DNA of 25,876 nt, taken from positions 728 to 26,603 of the forward strand of contig CARUQW010000019.1 in the NCBI GenBank assembly GCA_949077355.1. The letters are read 5' to 3'. The position numbers were made by a program, and so were the translations under genes. Positions 6,507 through 14,622 of the stretch are shown in pieces. The notes beneath the pieces were generated by a model. It saw only the letters and a program-made list of their open reading frames with translations. It was not told the origin of the DNA and did not search any database. The stretch is from an uncultured Clostridia bacterium. GTDB taxonomy: Bacteria > Bacillota > Clostridia > TANB77 > CAG-508. The number at the start of each line of letters is the position of its first letter. Position 1 is the first letter of the stretch.

Positions 6507-8114
6507 TTATCTTTCTTCTTCATCAAAAAATTCATTAAATCTTTCTTCATAATTTTGTCCACCATGTCGTGTTTGAAACATGTTCATTCGACTTTTCTCA
6601 AGTTTGTTTCGAGTTGGTTTGATTTCTTCGTTTTGATATTCTTCTATAATAGCTTGTACTTCAGCTATTTTTTCCTCTTCTAATCCCTGTTTTTTTAATT
6701 CTGATAAAATAGCATAAATGCCATAACCATGCTTTACCGATAAATCCATTTGTAATTTTGAATGTTGATTTAAGGTTACAATTCTTCCATCCTCTTCTTC
6801 AATATAAATCGGTTCCTCTTCTTTATATTTTTTATATTCCCTTTCGTAACAATAAATTCCTTTTAGCTTTTCATCAGTCCCTAAAACATCTTGTATCCTC
6901 TTTTGAATTTCTTCTCTTTTGTCCTCCTCTAATTGTACTGATGCAACCATATTTTCTAAATTTTCTTTTGGTAACTGTTCTTTTTCTGCCAATTTAGCTC
7001 TCAAATTTCTAAGAAATTCTTTTTCCCCTCGACTGTACTCACTAGAATCTGTATTTTTAGGATCTAATAAATTTATCGCAACTTGCAATAATGCTTGATT
7101 ATCTGGAATGGCACAACGCAATATTTCATCTTGTTCTAGTTCTTTTCTTCTTTTTAATAATTCGTTTAAAAATACAATATCATTTGTTTTTAAATATTCA
7201 TCTACATTTATTTCTTCTAATTTTTTCCCAATGATATGCTGTAAATAATTTTGTATTTCTCCATCTTTTATTTCATTTACTAATTTAACAGATATTCGGT
7301 CTCCGATGATTCTTTCTTTTGACTTATATTCTTTTTGATACATATCATCCCTGGCTATCAAAAATTTTTCAATATAAGGTAACGCTTCTGGTCGATACAC
7401 ATAACGATAAGCATTTTCTTTTTCTACCCACTTCAAATCACACATAAAATCTAAATTTGAAATTACATCTTCCAAATATTTTTCTCCCATATAAACTCTA
7501 TCTCTTAGAGAAAAGTCCATTCTATCAAAATCAATATTTCCTTCGCAGAAAAATTCTAAAGAGCCATCTCCTTCTAGGTTACTATTTTCTTCTTTTGCTT
7601 GAATTTTTTCTAATGCTCTCTTTACTTCTTCATCTTCTTGCAATATCTTTTGTCCAATATCTTCATGATTACAGTTTTCATCTCCTACAATGCCTTCCAT
7701 TGCATGAGAAAACATAAAATGTCCAACATCATGAACACACATAAATTTCATTTTTTCTACTAAATAACCTTTTAATCTATTTTTCTCTATGTAATTTTTC
7801 CACTCTGGTTTTCGATATTGCATTGTTAAGAATTGCAAACAATTTCTATAAGCACCTTTTGAATGTTCCAATCGAGTATGATAAACATTCGATTTTTGAT
7901 AAATAGAAGAACCCAATTGCATAATTTTTCCTTCTCTTTTTAATGCTCTTGTCTGAAATAGTTCAGCTATCTCTTTTGTATAATAAATATTAATATCTTT
8001 GCAATAAGGAGCTAATGATATATCTGGCTCTTCTTGTATCGTTATGTCATCTCCAAATAACCATTTCAACAATTCTGTTTGTTCTCCTTTTGTTACTTCT
8101 TCTATTTTTTCCAT
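6507..8114 (-). CDS. HD-domain phosphohydrolase (dNTPase-like)
   Basis: 535 residues from the ATG at 8114, which has AAGGAAGG in front; an upstream non-ATG/ATG extension to 8159 would lie inside the previous gene and is rejected. The N-terminal half is an HD domain of the COG1078 / dGTPase-like type: HTRLEHS (H79, H84), VHDVGHFMFSH (HD 128-129, then H132 and H137), NHEDIG (H150), and the later Asp motif IDFDRMDFSLRD (D195-D200). These are the expected metal ligands. The C-terminal 300 residues are charged and helical with no domain I can name. The likely reaction is hydrolysis of a nucleotide phosphate; the substrate is not visible. The gene follows the P-loop/Asp23 gene with one base between stop and start, so the two are coupled. 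Confidence 0.82.
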   Translation of the reverse strand: MEKIEEVTKGEQTELLKWLFGDDITIQEEPDISLAPYCKDINIYYTKEIAELFQTRALKREGKIMQLGSSIYQKSNVYHTRLEHSKGAYRNCLQFLTMQYRKPEWKNYIEKNRLKGYLVEKMKFMCVHDVGHFMFSHAMEGIVGDENCNHEDIGQKILQEDEEVKRALEKIQAKEENSNLEGDGSLEFFCEGNIDFDRMDFSLRDRVYMGEKYLEDVISNLDFMCDLKWVEKENAYRYVYRPEALPYIEKFLIARDDMYQKEYKSKERIIGDRISVKLVNEIKDGEIQNYLQHIIGKKLEEINVDEYLKTNDIVFLNELLKRRKELEQDEILRCAIPDNQALLQVAINLLDPKNTDSSEYSRGEKEFLRNLRAKLAEKEQLPKENLENMVASVQLEEDKREEIQKRIQDVLGTDEKLKGIYCYEREYKKYKEEEPIYIEEEDGRIVTLNQHSKLQMDLSVKHGYGIYAILSELKKQGLEEEKIAEVQAIIEEYQNEEIKPTRNKLEKSRMNMFQTRHGGQNYEERFNEFFDEEER

Positions 8115-8115
8115 T

Positions 8116-8988
8116 TTATCCTTCCTTTTCTGGTACATAAATATTTTTTGCCACAACATCTAATTCTACCACATTCATAGCCGTTAACTTTTCAATTTCT
8201 TTTTTGGCTTTCTCTTTAAAGTCTTTTAACCCATCTACTACATTATATCCATATAAAATGGTAACTTCCATATAAATTTTTGCACCATCTCCATAATTTT
8301 CAACTCTTGTTTTTAGTATTTTATAAATAGCTGGTGTTTGTACCGCTAAATATTCAACAATTTGTCTAAATACTAAATCAGAAATTGTAAATTTTCCCAT
8401 ATAACTAAAAGTTGGTCGGATAATTGATTTTTCTGATATATATGGCTGTTGCCCTTTTCCTTTTGATTTAAAAATTTGAAGCGGGTCTAACAAATAACCT
8501 GAAAAATCTTTTTTAATTTCAAAAGTTGGTACAGGTATTACATGTTTTCCTTCTGTTACACGGATTCTTCTTGCTGTCTGCATCTCTGTTTCTGTTGCTA
8601 CATCTGTAATATATGTAGTGTCTGAAATTTCTGGCAATCCTAAATTCGCTGCAATTTTTTGTACCATTCCATCTGAGGTTCCTAAAATCAAAATACTTTG
8701 TGGTTTATATTTTTTTAGTGCTTTTACAATCTCTGCCTTTTCTTCTTCTTCGTAAAAAAGCGCATGCTTAACCGTCGCCACTTTGGTAGCTGCTTTTTTA
8801 GCAGATTCGCCTGCTACTACTTCATTATCTTTAATTAATAAACCATCATCGATAATAAAATGAGTATCTTTTTCTCCTGCCACCATCTGTGCTCTATAAC
8901 TTTTTCCTGTCCCTGATGGGCCCACAAAGGCATATACTTTTATTTTGTTCGCAAAAGGTAATATTTCTTTTATATCTTTTAAATTCAT
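8116..8988 (-). CDS. P-loop ATPase fused to an Asp23/Gls24-like domain
   Basis: 290 residues. The N-terminal part has a Walker A, YAFVGPSGTGKS (19-30), followed by HFIIDDGLLIKD and ILILGTSDGMV, which look like a small kinase or ATPase core of about 150 residues. The C-terminal ~100 residues (ISDLVFRQIVEYLAVQTPAIYKI ... IYMEVTILYGYNVVDGLKDFKEKAKKEIEKLTAMNVVELDVVAKNIYV, read with gaps) fit the Asp23/Gls24 (DUF322) pattern of beta strands around an amphipathic helix and ending in V-E-L-D-V. Asp23-family proteins bind the membrane or a membrane partner in Firmicutes. I recognise the two parts but not a tested function. Start at 8988 has a GGGGAGA site. It is in the run rlmN - this gene - HD hydrolase - cmk - plsC. 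Confidence 0.75.
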   Translation of the reverse strand: MNLKDIKEILPFANKIKVYAFVGPSGTGKSYRAQMVAGEKDTHFIIDDGLLIKDNEVVAGESAKKAATKVATVKHALFYEEEEKAEIVKALKKYKPQSILILGTSDGMVQKIAANLGLPEISDTTYITDVATETEMQTARRIRVTEGKHVIPVPTFEIKKDFSGYLLDPLQIFKSKGKGQQPYISEKSIIRPTFSYMGKFTISDLVFRQIVEYLAVQTPAIYKILKTRVENYGDGAKIYMEVTILYGYNVVDGLKDFKEKAKKEIEKLTAMNVVELDVVAKNIYVPEKEG

Positions 8989-9009
8989 TTTTCTCTCCCC
9001 AACTTCACA

Positions 9010-10029
9010 TTACAGATTTTTTCTTCTTAGTTGTCCACAGGCTGCCTCTATATCTGAGCCCAATTCTCTTCGTATCGTGGCTACAATTCCATGTTCATTT
9101 AAATAATCTCTAAATTTCATAATATTTTCATTTGAACTTTTGTCAAATTGACCGTTTTCAATTTTATTAATCGGTATTAAATTAACATGACATATCATAC
9201 CTTTTAACAATTTTACTAATTGTTTTGCATCTTCTAAATTATCATTATTATCTTTTGCTAATGCATATTCAAATGATATCCTTCGATTAGTTTTAGCGAT
9301 GTAGTCTCTACATGCTTGTAATAATTCTTCTATTGGATAAGTTTGATTTACTGGCATCATGCTGCTTCTCTTTTCATTACTCGTAGCATGTAATGAAATG
9401 GATAGTGTACATTGAATGTTTTCTTCTGCTAATTGATAAATTTTAGGAACTAATCCACTCGTTGATATACTAATGTGCCTGGCTCCTATGTTTAATCCTT
9501 TCGGATGATTAATTCGTCTTATGGCATTTACAACATTATCATAATTATCCAATGGTTCTCCAATTCCCATAAATACTACATTGGATATTCTTTCTCCGGT
9601 ATCTTGTTCTACTTTGATAATTTGTTCTACAATTTCTCCACTACTTAAATTTCGAATAAAATTAATTCCCGTTGAAGCACAAAATTTGCATCCCATTTTA
9701 CATCCAATTTGAGAAGATACACAAATACTATTTCCATGGTGATATCTCATTAATACGGTTTCAATTGCATTACCATCTAATACATCAAATAAGTATTTTA
9801 TTGTTCCATCTTTGGATTCTTGTTTTTTCAAAATTTGAAAATTACACATGGTATAATTTTCTTTTAATTTTTCTCTTAGTTCTAATGACAAGTTTGTCAT
9901 TTCGTCAAATGATTCTACTTTTTCATCATATAGCCATTTGAATATTTGCTCTGCTCGAAATGGTTTTTCTCCCATTCCCTTTAGTTCATTTTTTAAATCC
10001 TCTAGATTATAATCTTTTATGTTTTTCAT
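9010..10029 (-). CDS. rlmN: 23S rRNA (adenine2503-C2)-methyltransferase / tRNA A37 methyltransferase RlmN
   Basis: 339 residues, usual length. N-terminal accessory domain (ELKGMGEKPFRAEQIFKWLY), then the radical SAM barrel with the cluster motif C-x3-C-x2-C at 110, 114 and 117 (GCKMGCKFC), the SAM-binding GIGEPLDNYDNV, ISISTSGLVP and SLHATSNEKR. The C-terminal EAACGQL carries the catalytic Cys. It methylates C2 of A2503 in 23S rRNA and, in some bacteria, A37 of tRNAs. The start codon overlaps the stop of the small gene before it (ATGA), so translation is coupled. Confidence 0.96.
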   Translation of the reverse strand: MKNIKDYNLEDLKNELKGMGEKPFRAEQIFKWLYDEKVESFDEMTNLSLELREKLKENYTMCNFQILKKQESKDGTIKYLFDVLDGNAIETVLMRYHHGNSICVSSQIGCKMGCKFCASTGINFIRNLSSGEIVEQIIKVEQDTGERISNVVFMGIGEPLDNYDNVVNAIRRINHPKGLNIGARHISISTSGLVPKIYQLAEENIQCTLSISLHATSNEKRSSMMPVNQTYPIEELLQACRDYIAKTNRRISFEYALAKDNNDNLEDAKQLVKLLKGMICHVNLIPINKIENGQFDKSSNENIMKFRDYLNEHGIVATIRRELGSDIEAACGQLRRKNL

Positions 10030-10229
10030 ATCTTTTTTATGTCCTTTCCTATTTCTTTGGGAATAATTATTGCTTGATTTGTTTTTGGTCTTTTCGGTCT
10101 TATTAATTTTTCTAATTTTTGTATCATTTGATAATCTTTCTGAAAAATAAGAATTAAAAGGTTTTTTCTAATTTTATCATAGAGATTTTCTTTTCTTATG
10201 ACAAGGCTCGTTTCTTTTAGATTTGCCAT
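10026..10229 (-). CDS. Small basic protein, unknown function
   Basis: 67 residues, no domain recognised. Composition is rich in Lys, Ile and Leu (MANLKETSLVIRKENLYDK ... LEKLIRPKRPKTNQAIIIPKEIGKDIKKI), predicted helical with a basic C-terminal tail, which would suit RNA or ribosome binding. It is real because it has a good AAGGAG site, follows a perfect promoter, and ends in a 4-bp ATGA overlap with rlmN. It may be a leader-coupled partner of rlmN. Confidence 0.7.
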   Translation of the reverse strand: MANLKETSLVIRKENLYDKIRKNLLILIFQKDYQMIQKLEKLIRPKRPKTNQAIIIPKEIGKDIKKI

Positions 10230-10249
10230 AGGTTTTCTCCTTTTTTCTT

Positions 10250-10278
10250 ATTATATATTTTTATACTTTTTCTGTCAA
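10250..10278 (-). promoter_or_regulatory. Consensus sigma-A promoter of the 10229-5230 operon
   Basis: TTGACA (10273-10278), 17 bp, TATAAT (10250-10255) on the minus strand, 20 bp before the start codon at 10229. It serves the small gene, rlmN, P-loop/Asp23, HD hydrolase, cmk and plsC. Confidence 0.87.
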
Positions 10279-10289
10279 TTCCCAATAAA

Positions 10290-10391
10290 GCAATAGATTA
10301 AAAATAATTTGGTTATATAGACCATGAAAACTTCCAGACTTTCTTATCATTTAACATGGTCTATATAGCCAAATTATTTTTAATCTATTGC
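10290..10391. repeat. 37-bp inverted repeat upstream of the rlmN operon
   Basis: Arms 10290-10326 and 10355-10391 match at 36 of 37 positions, with a 28-nt loop. The arms begin GCAATAGATTAAAAATAATT and end in CATG at the loop. It lies between the stop of the DUF6320-like gene and the operon promoter and may end transcription of the former. Confidence 0.92.
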
Positions 10392-10401
10392 CTTACCACT
10401 T

Positions 10402-10965
10402 TCAAAAATGAAATTTTCGAATAATCGTTTCTTTCACATCTTTTGCTGACAATATTAAACAAATTATAAAATTCAAAACAGAAATCCCTATGGCAATAAT
10501 ACTTAAAGTTTTATCTTGTACCATATGCTCTGTCACAAAAATAACTGGCAACATACTAAAAAGTACAATTATCAGCTGATAAATTGCATATTTCATATAT
10601 TTTTTATAACTCACAATTGTTAACACTAGCATTGTTAAATTGGCTACCATAATGATAATAGGAATCGCAATATTTATTGCCCATCCTTTCATTCCTAACA
10701 TATAATCAATGTAAAACATTAAGATAGAAATTGCTATTGTTTGTAATAATACATGTCCTGCTATATTAATATTTTTTTTAACAGAATAAATAACAACTAC
10801 CCAAGTATACACAATTCCTGCATTTGCTAATGCTGCCCATGGCATAGTAGGCGTTGTTAACTTATTGATTAGCCACAACACAAATACTATTACGAATGAA
10901 CTGCTCATCAATATTTTTATGATTTTGTCACTCTTTTTGGCTTTTATTTTCTCTGGATATATCAT
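10402..10965 (-). CDS. Membrane protein, DUF6320-like
   Basis: 187 residues with five to six hydrophobic segments (about 18-38, 45-62, 68-90, 95-117, 125-145, 153-172), after a short basic cytoplasmic N-terminus. It resembles the membrane part of DUF6320 proteins, which in many clostridia stand beside an acyltransferase and an alpha/beta hydrolase as here. The usual N-terminal zinc-ribbon is not present. The start overlaps the end of the acyltransferase gene by 38 bp, so the two are coupled; the ribosome site is weak. No catalytic residues can be named; it is probably a partner that presents or moves a lipid-like substrate. Confidence 0.65.
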   Translation of the reverse strand: MIYPEKIKAKKSDKIIKILMSSSFVIVFVLWLINKLTTPTMPWAALANAGIVYTWVVVIYSVKKNINIAGHVLLQTIAISILMFYIDYMLGMKGWAINIAIPIIIMVANLTMLVLTIVSYKKYMKYAIYQLIIVLFSMLPVIFVTEHMVQDKTLSIIAIGISVLNFIICLILSAKDVKETIIRKFHF

Positions 10966-12247
10966 CTAAAACACCATTACTTTCTATTTCTATTTTCATT
11001 CCTTTTTCTTTTAGAAATTCATAAAATCTTTTTTCAATACGATTGTCCTGTAAAATTGAAGTAAAAGTAAATACCATTTTATTTTCAAAGGTACAACTAG
11101 AACATTTTACTTTTTCGACTGGTTCTGGGGCAATTAGCATCAAAAAATAATCAATATAATCTTTGTATTTTCCAATAATACCAATTCTTCCTATGTTGGA
11201 AAACGTTATCGTAGTATATTTTCTAATTTCGATATAGCTCAAACGAACAATTGCTTTTTTTATAAACAGTGGAATTGGTCGAATTAATGGATTATTTCCA
11301 ATTTTCACATTGGTAGACATTGTTTTTACAATTTCTTCTTCTGTTAACTTTTGACGAAAGTCCTTTTTTACAAAATCCAGCATTTTTTCGAAAGTATCTA
11401 ACTTATCTTTTTTCATTTGTGCTTCCACCGTTATATAGGAAAAGAAATTTGATAATGTTTTAGAAGTAAAATATTTTTTCAGATTAACTGGTATACATAT
11501 TTTTATTGGTCTTTTTCCTTTTGCTTTTACATAATTTTCTTGATAAATACTATACATCAAAACTGCTGTTAGATATTGCGTAATTGTTGCTCCCTGCTTT
11601 TTACTTTCTTTTTTTAAATCTTCTAAATCAATAATTTCATGAATAGCACTTATGGCCCCTAATGGTATTTTAGTACCCCTTAAAACATAAGCTTTTTTTC
11701 CTGATGCATTGGATTTCGCTTTTTTATCATAATTTTTCATATAACTATCTTCTATATCATAATCACACTCGAGCTTTCGAATTTTTCTTTCTTCATCATC
11801 TAGTACTTCTGGATGCATCAATTCCAAATAAGTATAAATAATTTCTTTAAAAAAAGTTGTTCCACTATTTCCATCTGTTAAAGAATGAAAAATATCAATA
11901 TTAACCTTGCTCTCAAAATAAGTCACTTTAAATAAGTAATTATGATTTCGTCTACTATCTATATATTGACACGGATAATCTTCTTCTTCTTCTATTTTAG
12001 GTGATTTCTGATTTTCTTCTAAATAATACCAAAAAAATCCTGATTTCATTCTAACTTTAAAAAAAGGATATTTTTCTAATGCTTGTTTTACCGCTTCTTC
12101 TAAAACCTTCGGTTCTACTTTTTCCTTTAAAACAGCTGACAAACGAAATACCGTACTATACTTCTTTCCGGTAGATATTGGAAAAATCTTGGCCGAATTA
12201 TCTAACTTTCTCCAATGTAACCTAGCATTTTCACTTTTCTTCTTCAT
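10928..12247 (-). CDS. Condensation-domain acyltransferase (alcohol acetyltransferase / PapA-like)
   Basis: 439 residues. The fold is the CoA-dependent acyltransferase / condensation type: the HxxxDG motif appears as HSLTDG (H121, D125, G126), preceded by FRLSAVLKEKVEPKVLEEAV and by YPFFKVRMKSGFFWYYLEEN, which are typical for this subgroup. A second region, TTITFSNIGRI, corresponds to the DFG-like element near the second half-domain interface. It would acylate an alcohol or amine with an acyl-CoA or carrier-bound chain; substrate unknown. Cytoplasmic, possibly membrane-associated by its partner. The upstream gene is an esterase and the downstream one a membrane protein, so the three probably act on one lipid or ester. 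Confidence 0.78.
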   Translation of the reverse strand: MKKKSENARLHWRKLDNSAKIFPISTGKKYSTVFRLSAVLKEKVEPKVLEEAVKQALEKYPFFKVRMKSGFFWYYLEENQKSPKIEEEEDYPCQYIDSRRNHNYLFKVTYFESKVNIDIFHSLTDGNSGTTFFKEIIYTYLELMHPEVLDDEERKIRKLECDYDIEDSYMKNYDKKAKSNASGKKAYVLRGTKIPLGAISAIHEIIDLEDLKKESKKQGATITQYLTAVLMYSIYQENYVKAKGKRPIKICIPVNLKKYFTSKTLSNFFSYITVEAQMKKDKLDTFEKMLDFVKKDFRQKLTEEEIVKTMSTNVKIGNNPLIRPIPLFIKKAIVRLSYIEIRKYTTITFSNIGRIGIIGKYKDYIDYFLMLIAPEPVEKVKCSSCTFENKMVFTFTSILQDNRIEKRFYEFLKEKGMKIEIESNGVLDDISRENKSQKE

Positions 12248-12259
12248 TCTTTACTCTCC

Positions 12260-12344
12260 TTTTGGTTAGTTTTGGGACAGGCACCAAACTAGCCATAAAA
12301 TGGCTATTTGGTTAGTTTAGTGCCTGTCCCAAAACTAACCAAAA
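12260..12344. repeat. 25-bp inverted repeat with GGGAC core, overlapping the esterase stop
   Basis: Arms 12260-12284 and 12320-12344 are perfect (TTTTGGTTAGTTTTGGGACA... at the left). The inner region holds GCCA-TAAAA-TGGC. It carries the last codons (GTGTKLTK) and stop of the esterase and ends 13 bp before the acyltransferase start. The TTTTGGGACAGGCAC arm resembles the repeats at 14512 and 16500. Confidence 0.9.
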
Positions 12345-13146
12345 TATCTTGATAAGCTTGTTCTTGTAATTCTAGTGTACTATTTTTTTCAATAAGCCAT
12401 ATATGACCCGCTTCTGGATATTCTTTTACTTCAATTGAAACTCCTACTTGTTGTGCTTTTTGCTTCAGTTCGTGCACATCTGGATTCAATATGTCGTGGG
12501 TTCCCGTCAAAATTGTTATATTTTCTAATTTGGATAAATCACCTTCAATTGGATTCACTAAATAACTATTGATACCATCCTCTCCTGCATAAGCGATTCC
12601 TGCTAGTTTTAAAGTCTCTTTGTTTAATTGTTTATCATTTTTTTGTACTTCTTCTATTTTAGGATTGTTTAATCTCACATCTAACCATGGAGAAATTAAT
12701 ATGGTTTTAGCTGGCATTGGCAGATTCTCTTGTGCTATCTTCTCTTCCAAAGCTAACCCTAAGCCTCCTCCTGCCGAATCTCCCATAAGGATAAGTTGTG
12801 TAGGCTCTATTGTTTCTAATATTTCTTTATATAATGGTTCTACCATTTGAAAAACATCTTTATAATTATATTTGGGCGTTAATGGATAATCTGGTAAGAT
12901 GACTGTTGCTCCTGTATCATTAACAATTCTTTCAATAAAATCCCAATGCTGTTTTGTGGCTTCTGCTACATAAGAGCCACCATGAAAATATAATATTTTT
13001 ATATTTGATTTTTCTTTTTGTTTAGGCGTTACAACAAAAACATTTCTTCCTTTATATTGTTTTGTTCCTAACTCACATATTTCTTTTATCTCTTCTGGTA
13101 CTTGCGTTTGTATATCTACTATCCAGTAATACATTAAAATCGACAA
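12304..13146 (-). CDS. Alpha/beta hydrolase (HSL-type esterase), N-terminus frameshifted
   Basis: 280 residues in the open frame, read from a TTG. The catalytic features of the hormone-sensitive-lipase group are all present: oxyanion HGG (55-57), the nucleophile GDSAGG (S124), Asp in GTHDIL (D218) and His in AGHIWL (H248). It would hydrolyse a short ester or acyl group. The true start was probably the ATG at 13201, which has AAGGAAA in front and codes for MKIAKVII; one extra base at about 13177 breaks the frame, and beyond it the sequence reads GILCAILIIALSILMYYWI. Without that base the protein has a clean N-terminal membrane anchor. So this is either a recent frameshift or a sequencing error. 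The downstream acyltransferase start is 57 bp away across the hairpin. Confidence 0.8.
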   Translation of the reverse strand: MSILMYYWIVDIQTQVPEEIKEICELGTKQYKGRNVFVVTPKQKEKSNIKILYFHGGSYVAEATKQHWDFIERIVNDTGATVILPDYPLTPKYNYKDVFQMVEPLYKEILETIEPTQLILMGDSAGGGLGLALEEKIAQENLPMPAKTILISPWLDVRLNNPKIEEVQKNDKQLNKETLKLAGIAYAGEDGINSYLVNPIEGDLSKLENITILTGTHDILNPDVHELKQKAQQVGVSIEVKEYPEAGHIWLIEKNSTLELQEQAYQDILVSFGTGTKLTK

Positions 13147-13255
13147 AGCTATTATTAAAATTGCACATAAAATGCCGTATTATTACTTTTGCTATTTTCA
13201 TTTTCCTTCTACCCCTTGACTTTTTTGTTATTTTATCATACCCCAATAAAAAAAG

Positions 13256-13295
13256 CTATATAAATTTTTTAAGAGTTTCTTAAAAATTTATATAG
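13256..13295 (-). terminator. Terminator of the dnaK-dnaJ operon
   Basis: 14- to 15-bp stem (CTATATAAATTTTT / AAAAATTTATATAG, around 12-nt loop) followed on the minus strand by a run of seven T, 37 bp after the dnaJ stop. Confidence 0.85.
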
Positions 13296-13332
13296 TTTTT
13301 ATTCTGAATAGATTAAAACCAAACATTAAATT

Positions 13333-14490
13333 TTATCCAAAAAATCCACGTTTTTTAATTGGTGGCTGTTCATTCATTGTTTTAGCTAATTGTACTAACA
13401 AATCTCTTTGCTCTTTTGACAATTTCTTTGGCGTTTGAACCATTACTGTAAATACAAAATCACCTACACTACTTGAATTAACAGATTTAAATCCTTTATT
13501 ACGAAGTGTAAACTTCGTTCCAGTCTGTGTTCCTTCTGGAATCTTATAACTTTCCTTTGAACCATCTACCATTGGAATTTCTAGTTCAGCTCCTAAGGCT
13601 GCTTGTGTAATAGTAATTGGTACTTCACATAGAACATTATTTCCTTTTCTGGTATAAATACTGTGTCTTTTAATTCTAACTGTTATATATAAATCTCCCT
13701 TTGGTCCGCCTTTTTCTCCTGGCTCACCTTCGCCACGTAAGACAACCGTTTGATTATCATCAATTCCAGCAGGAATTTTCACTTTAATTTTAGGCTGTTT
13801 TCTAATGGTTCCTTTTCCATGACAATGTTCACATGGTTCTTTGATAATTTCACCTGTTCCATGACAAGTAGTACAAGTTCTTCTTGTCTGCATTTGCCCT
13901 AAAATAGTATTTTGTACTTGCGTCACTTGACCAGTTCCATTACAAGTTGTACATTTCATTTTAGAAGTTCCTGGTTTTGCTCCACTTCCATGACAAGTAT
14001 CACAAGTATCATCTCTTGTAATAATTACTTCTTTTTCAACTCCTAAAAAGGCTTGTTCAAAGGTAATCTCCATATTCAAATTCAAATCCGCACCTTTTCT
14101 TGGTCCTGATTGTCTTCTAGATGAATTTCTTCCTCCAAATCCACCTCCAAAAAAAGATGAGAAAATATCTCCTAAATCTCCAAAGTCACCAAAATCAGAA
14201 GTACTATAAGAATAATATCCGCCTTGTCCGCCAAAAGGTCCTCCAGCTCCACCAAAGCCTTGTGGTCCATCATGTCCAAATTGGTCATACATTCTTCTTT
14301 TTTCTGGATCTGATAAATTTTCATAAGCTTCATTTACTTCTTTAAATTTTGCTTCCGCTTCTGCTTTGTTATTTGGATTGGCATCTGGATGGTACTTTTT
14401 GGCCAATTTACGATATGCTTTTTTTAACTCATCGTCAGTTGCACTCTTATTAACCCCTAATACTTCATAATAATCTCTCTTGCTTGCCAT
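13333..14490 (-). CDS. dnaJ: Chaperone DnaJ
   Basis: 385 residues, normal length. J domain with HPD (KYHPDAN), Gly/Phe-rich linker (FGGAGGPFGGQGG and a second GGGFGG block), then four C-x2-C-x-G-x-G zinc repeats: CDTCHGSG, CTTCNGTG, CTTCHGTG, CEHCHGKG. The C-terminal substrate domain is complete (PAGIDDNQTVVLRGEGEPG). It is the DnaK co-chaperone, cytoplasmic. Located last in the hrcA-grpE-CYTH-dnaK-dnaJ run and under the same CIRCE control. The gap to dnaK (132 bp) holds a large inverted repeat. Confidence 0.98.
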   Translation of the reverse strand: MASKRDYYEVLGVNKSATDDELKKAYRKLAKKYHPDANPNNKAEAEAKFKEVNEAYENLSDPEKRRMYDQFGHDGPQGFGGAGGPFGGQGGYYSYSTSDFGDFGDLGDIFSSFFGGGFGGRNSSRRQSGPRKGADLNLNMEITFEQAFLGVEKEVIITRDDTCDTCHGSGAKPGTSKMKCTTCNGTGQVTQVQNTILGQMQTRRTCTTCHGTGEIIKEPCEHCHGKGTIRKQPKIKVKIPAGIDDNQTVVLRGEGEPGEKGGPKGDLYITVRIKRHSIYTRKGNNVLCEVPITITQAALGAELEIPMVDGSKESYKIPEGTQTGTKFTLRNKGFKSVNSSSVGDFVFTVMVQTPKKLSKEQRDLLVQLAKTMNEQPPIKKRGFFG

Positions 14491-14511
14491 TATTTTTCTT
14501 TCCTCCTAAAT

Positions 14512-14616
14512 GGGATTTTAGGGACGTTCCTTAAAATCCCATCTTGGGGAAATTCCAGAACATTCCTTCCTTTTTGTCTTTCAAAGAGGGATTTTAAGGA
14601 ACGTCCCTAAAATCCC
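14512..14616. repeat. 29-bp inverted repeat with GGGAC core between dnaK and dnaJ
   Basis: Arms 14512-14540 and 14588-14616 are perfect and separated by 47 nt; each arm is itself nearly self-complementary (GGGATTTTAGGGACGTTCC ... AAAATCCC). It ends just after the dnaK stop and before the dnaJ ribosome site. The TTTAGGGACGTTCC core matches the pattern of the repeats at 12260 and 16500. Confidence 0.93.
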
Positions 14617-14622
14617 TCTTTT

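Noticed and set aside
13147..13255. TTGCACATAAAATG as a shared-promoter member upstream of the esterase
   Set aside because: It lies within the coding N-terminus of the frameshifted esterase on the other strand and lacks the T-tract and -10 at 17 bp.
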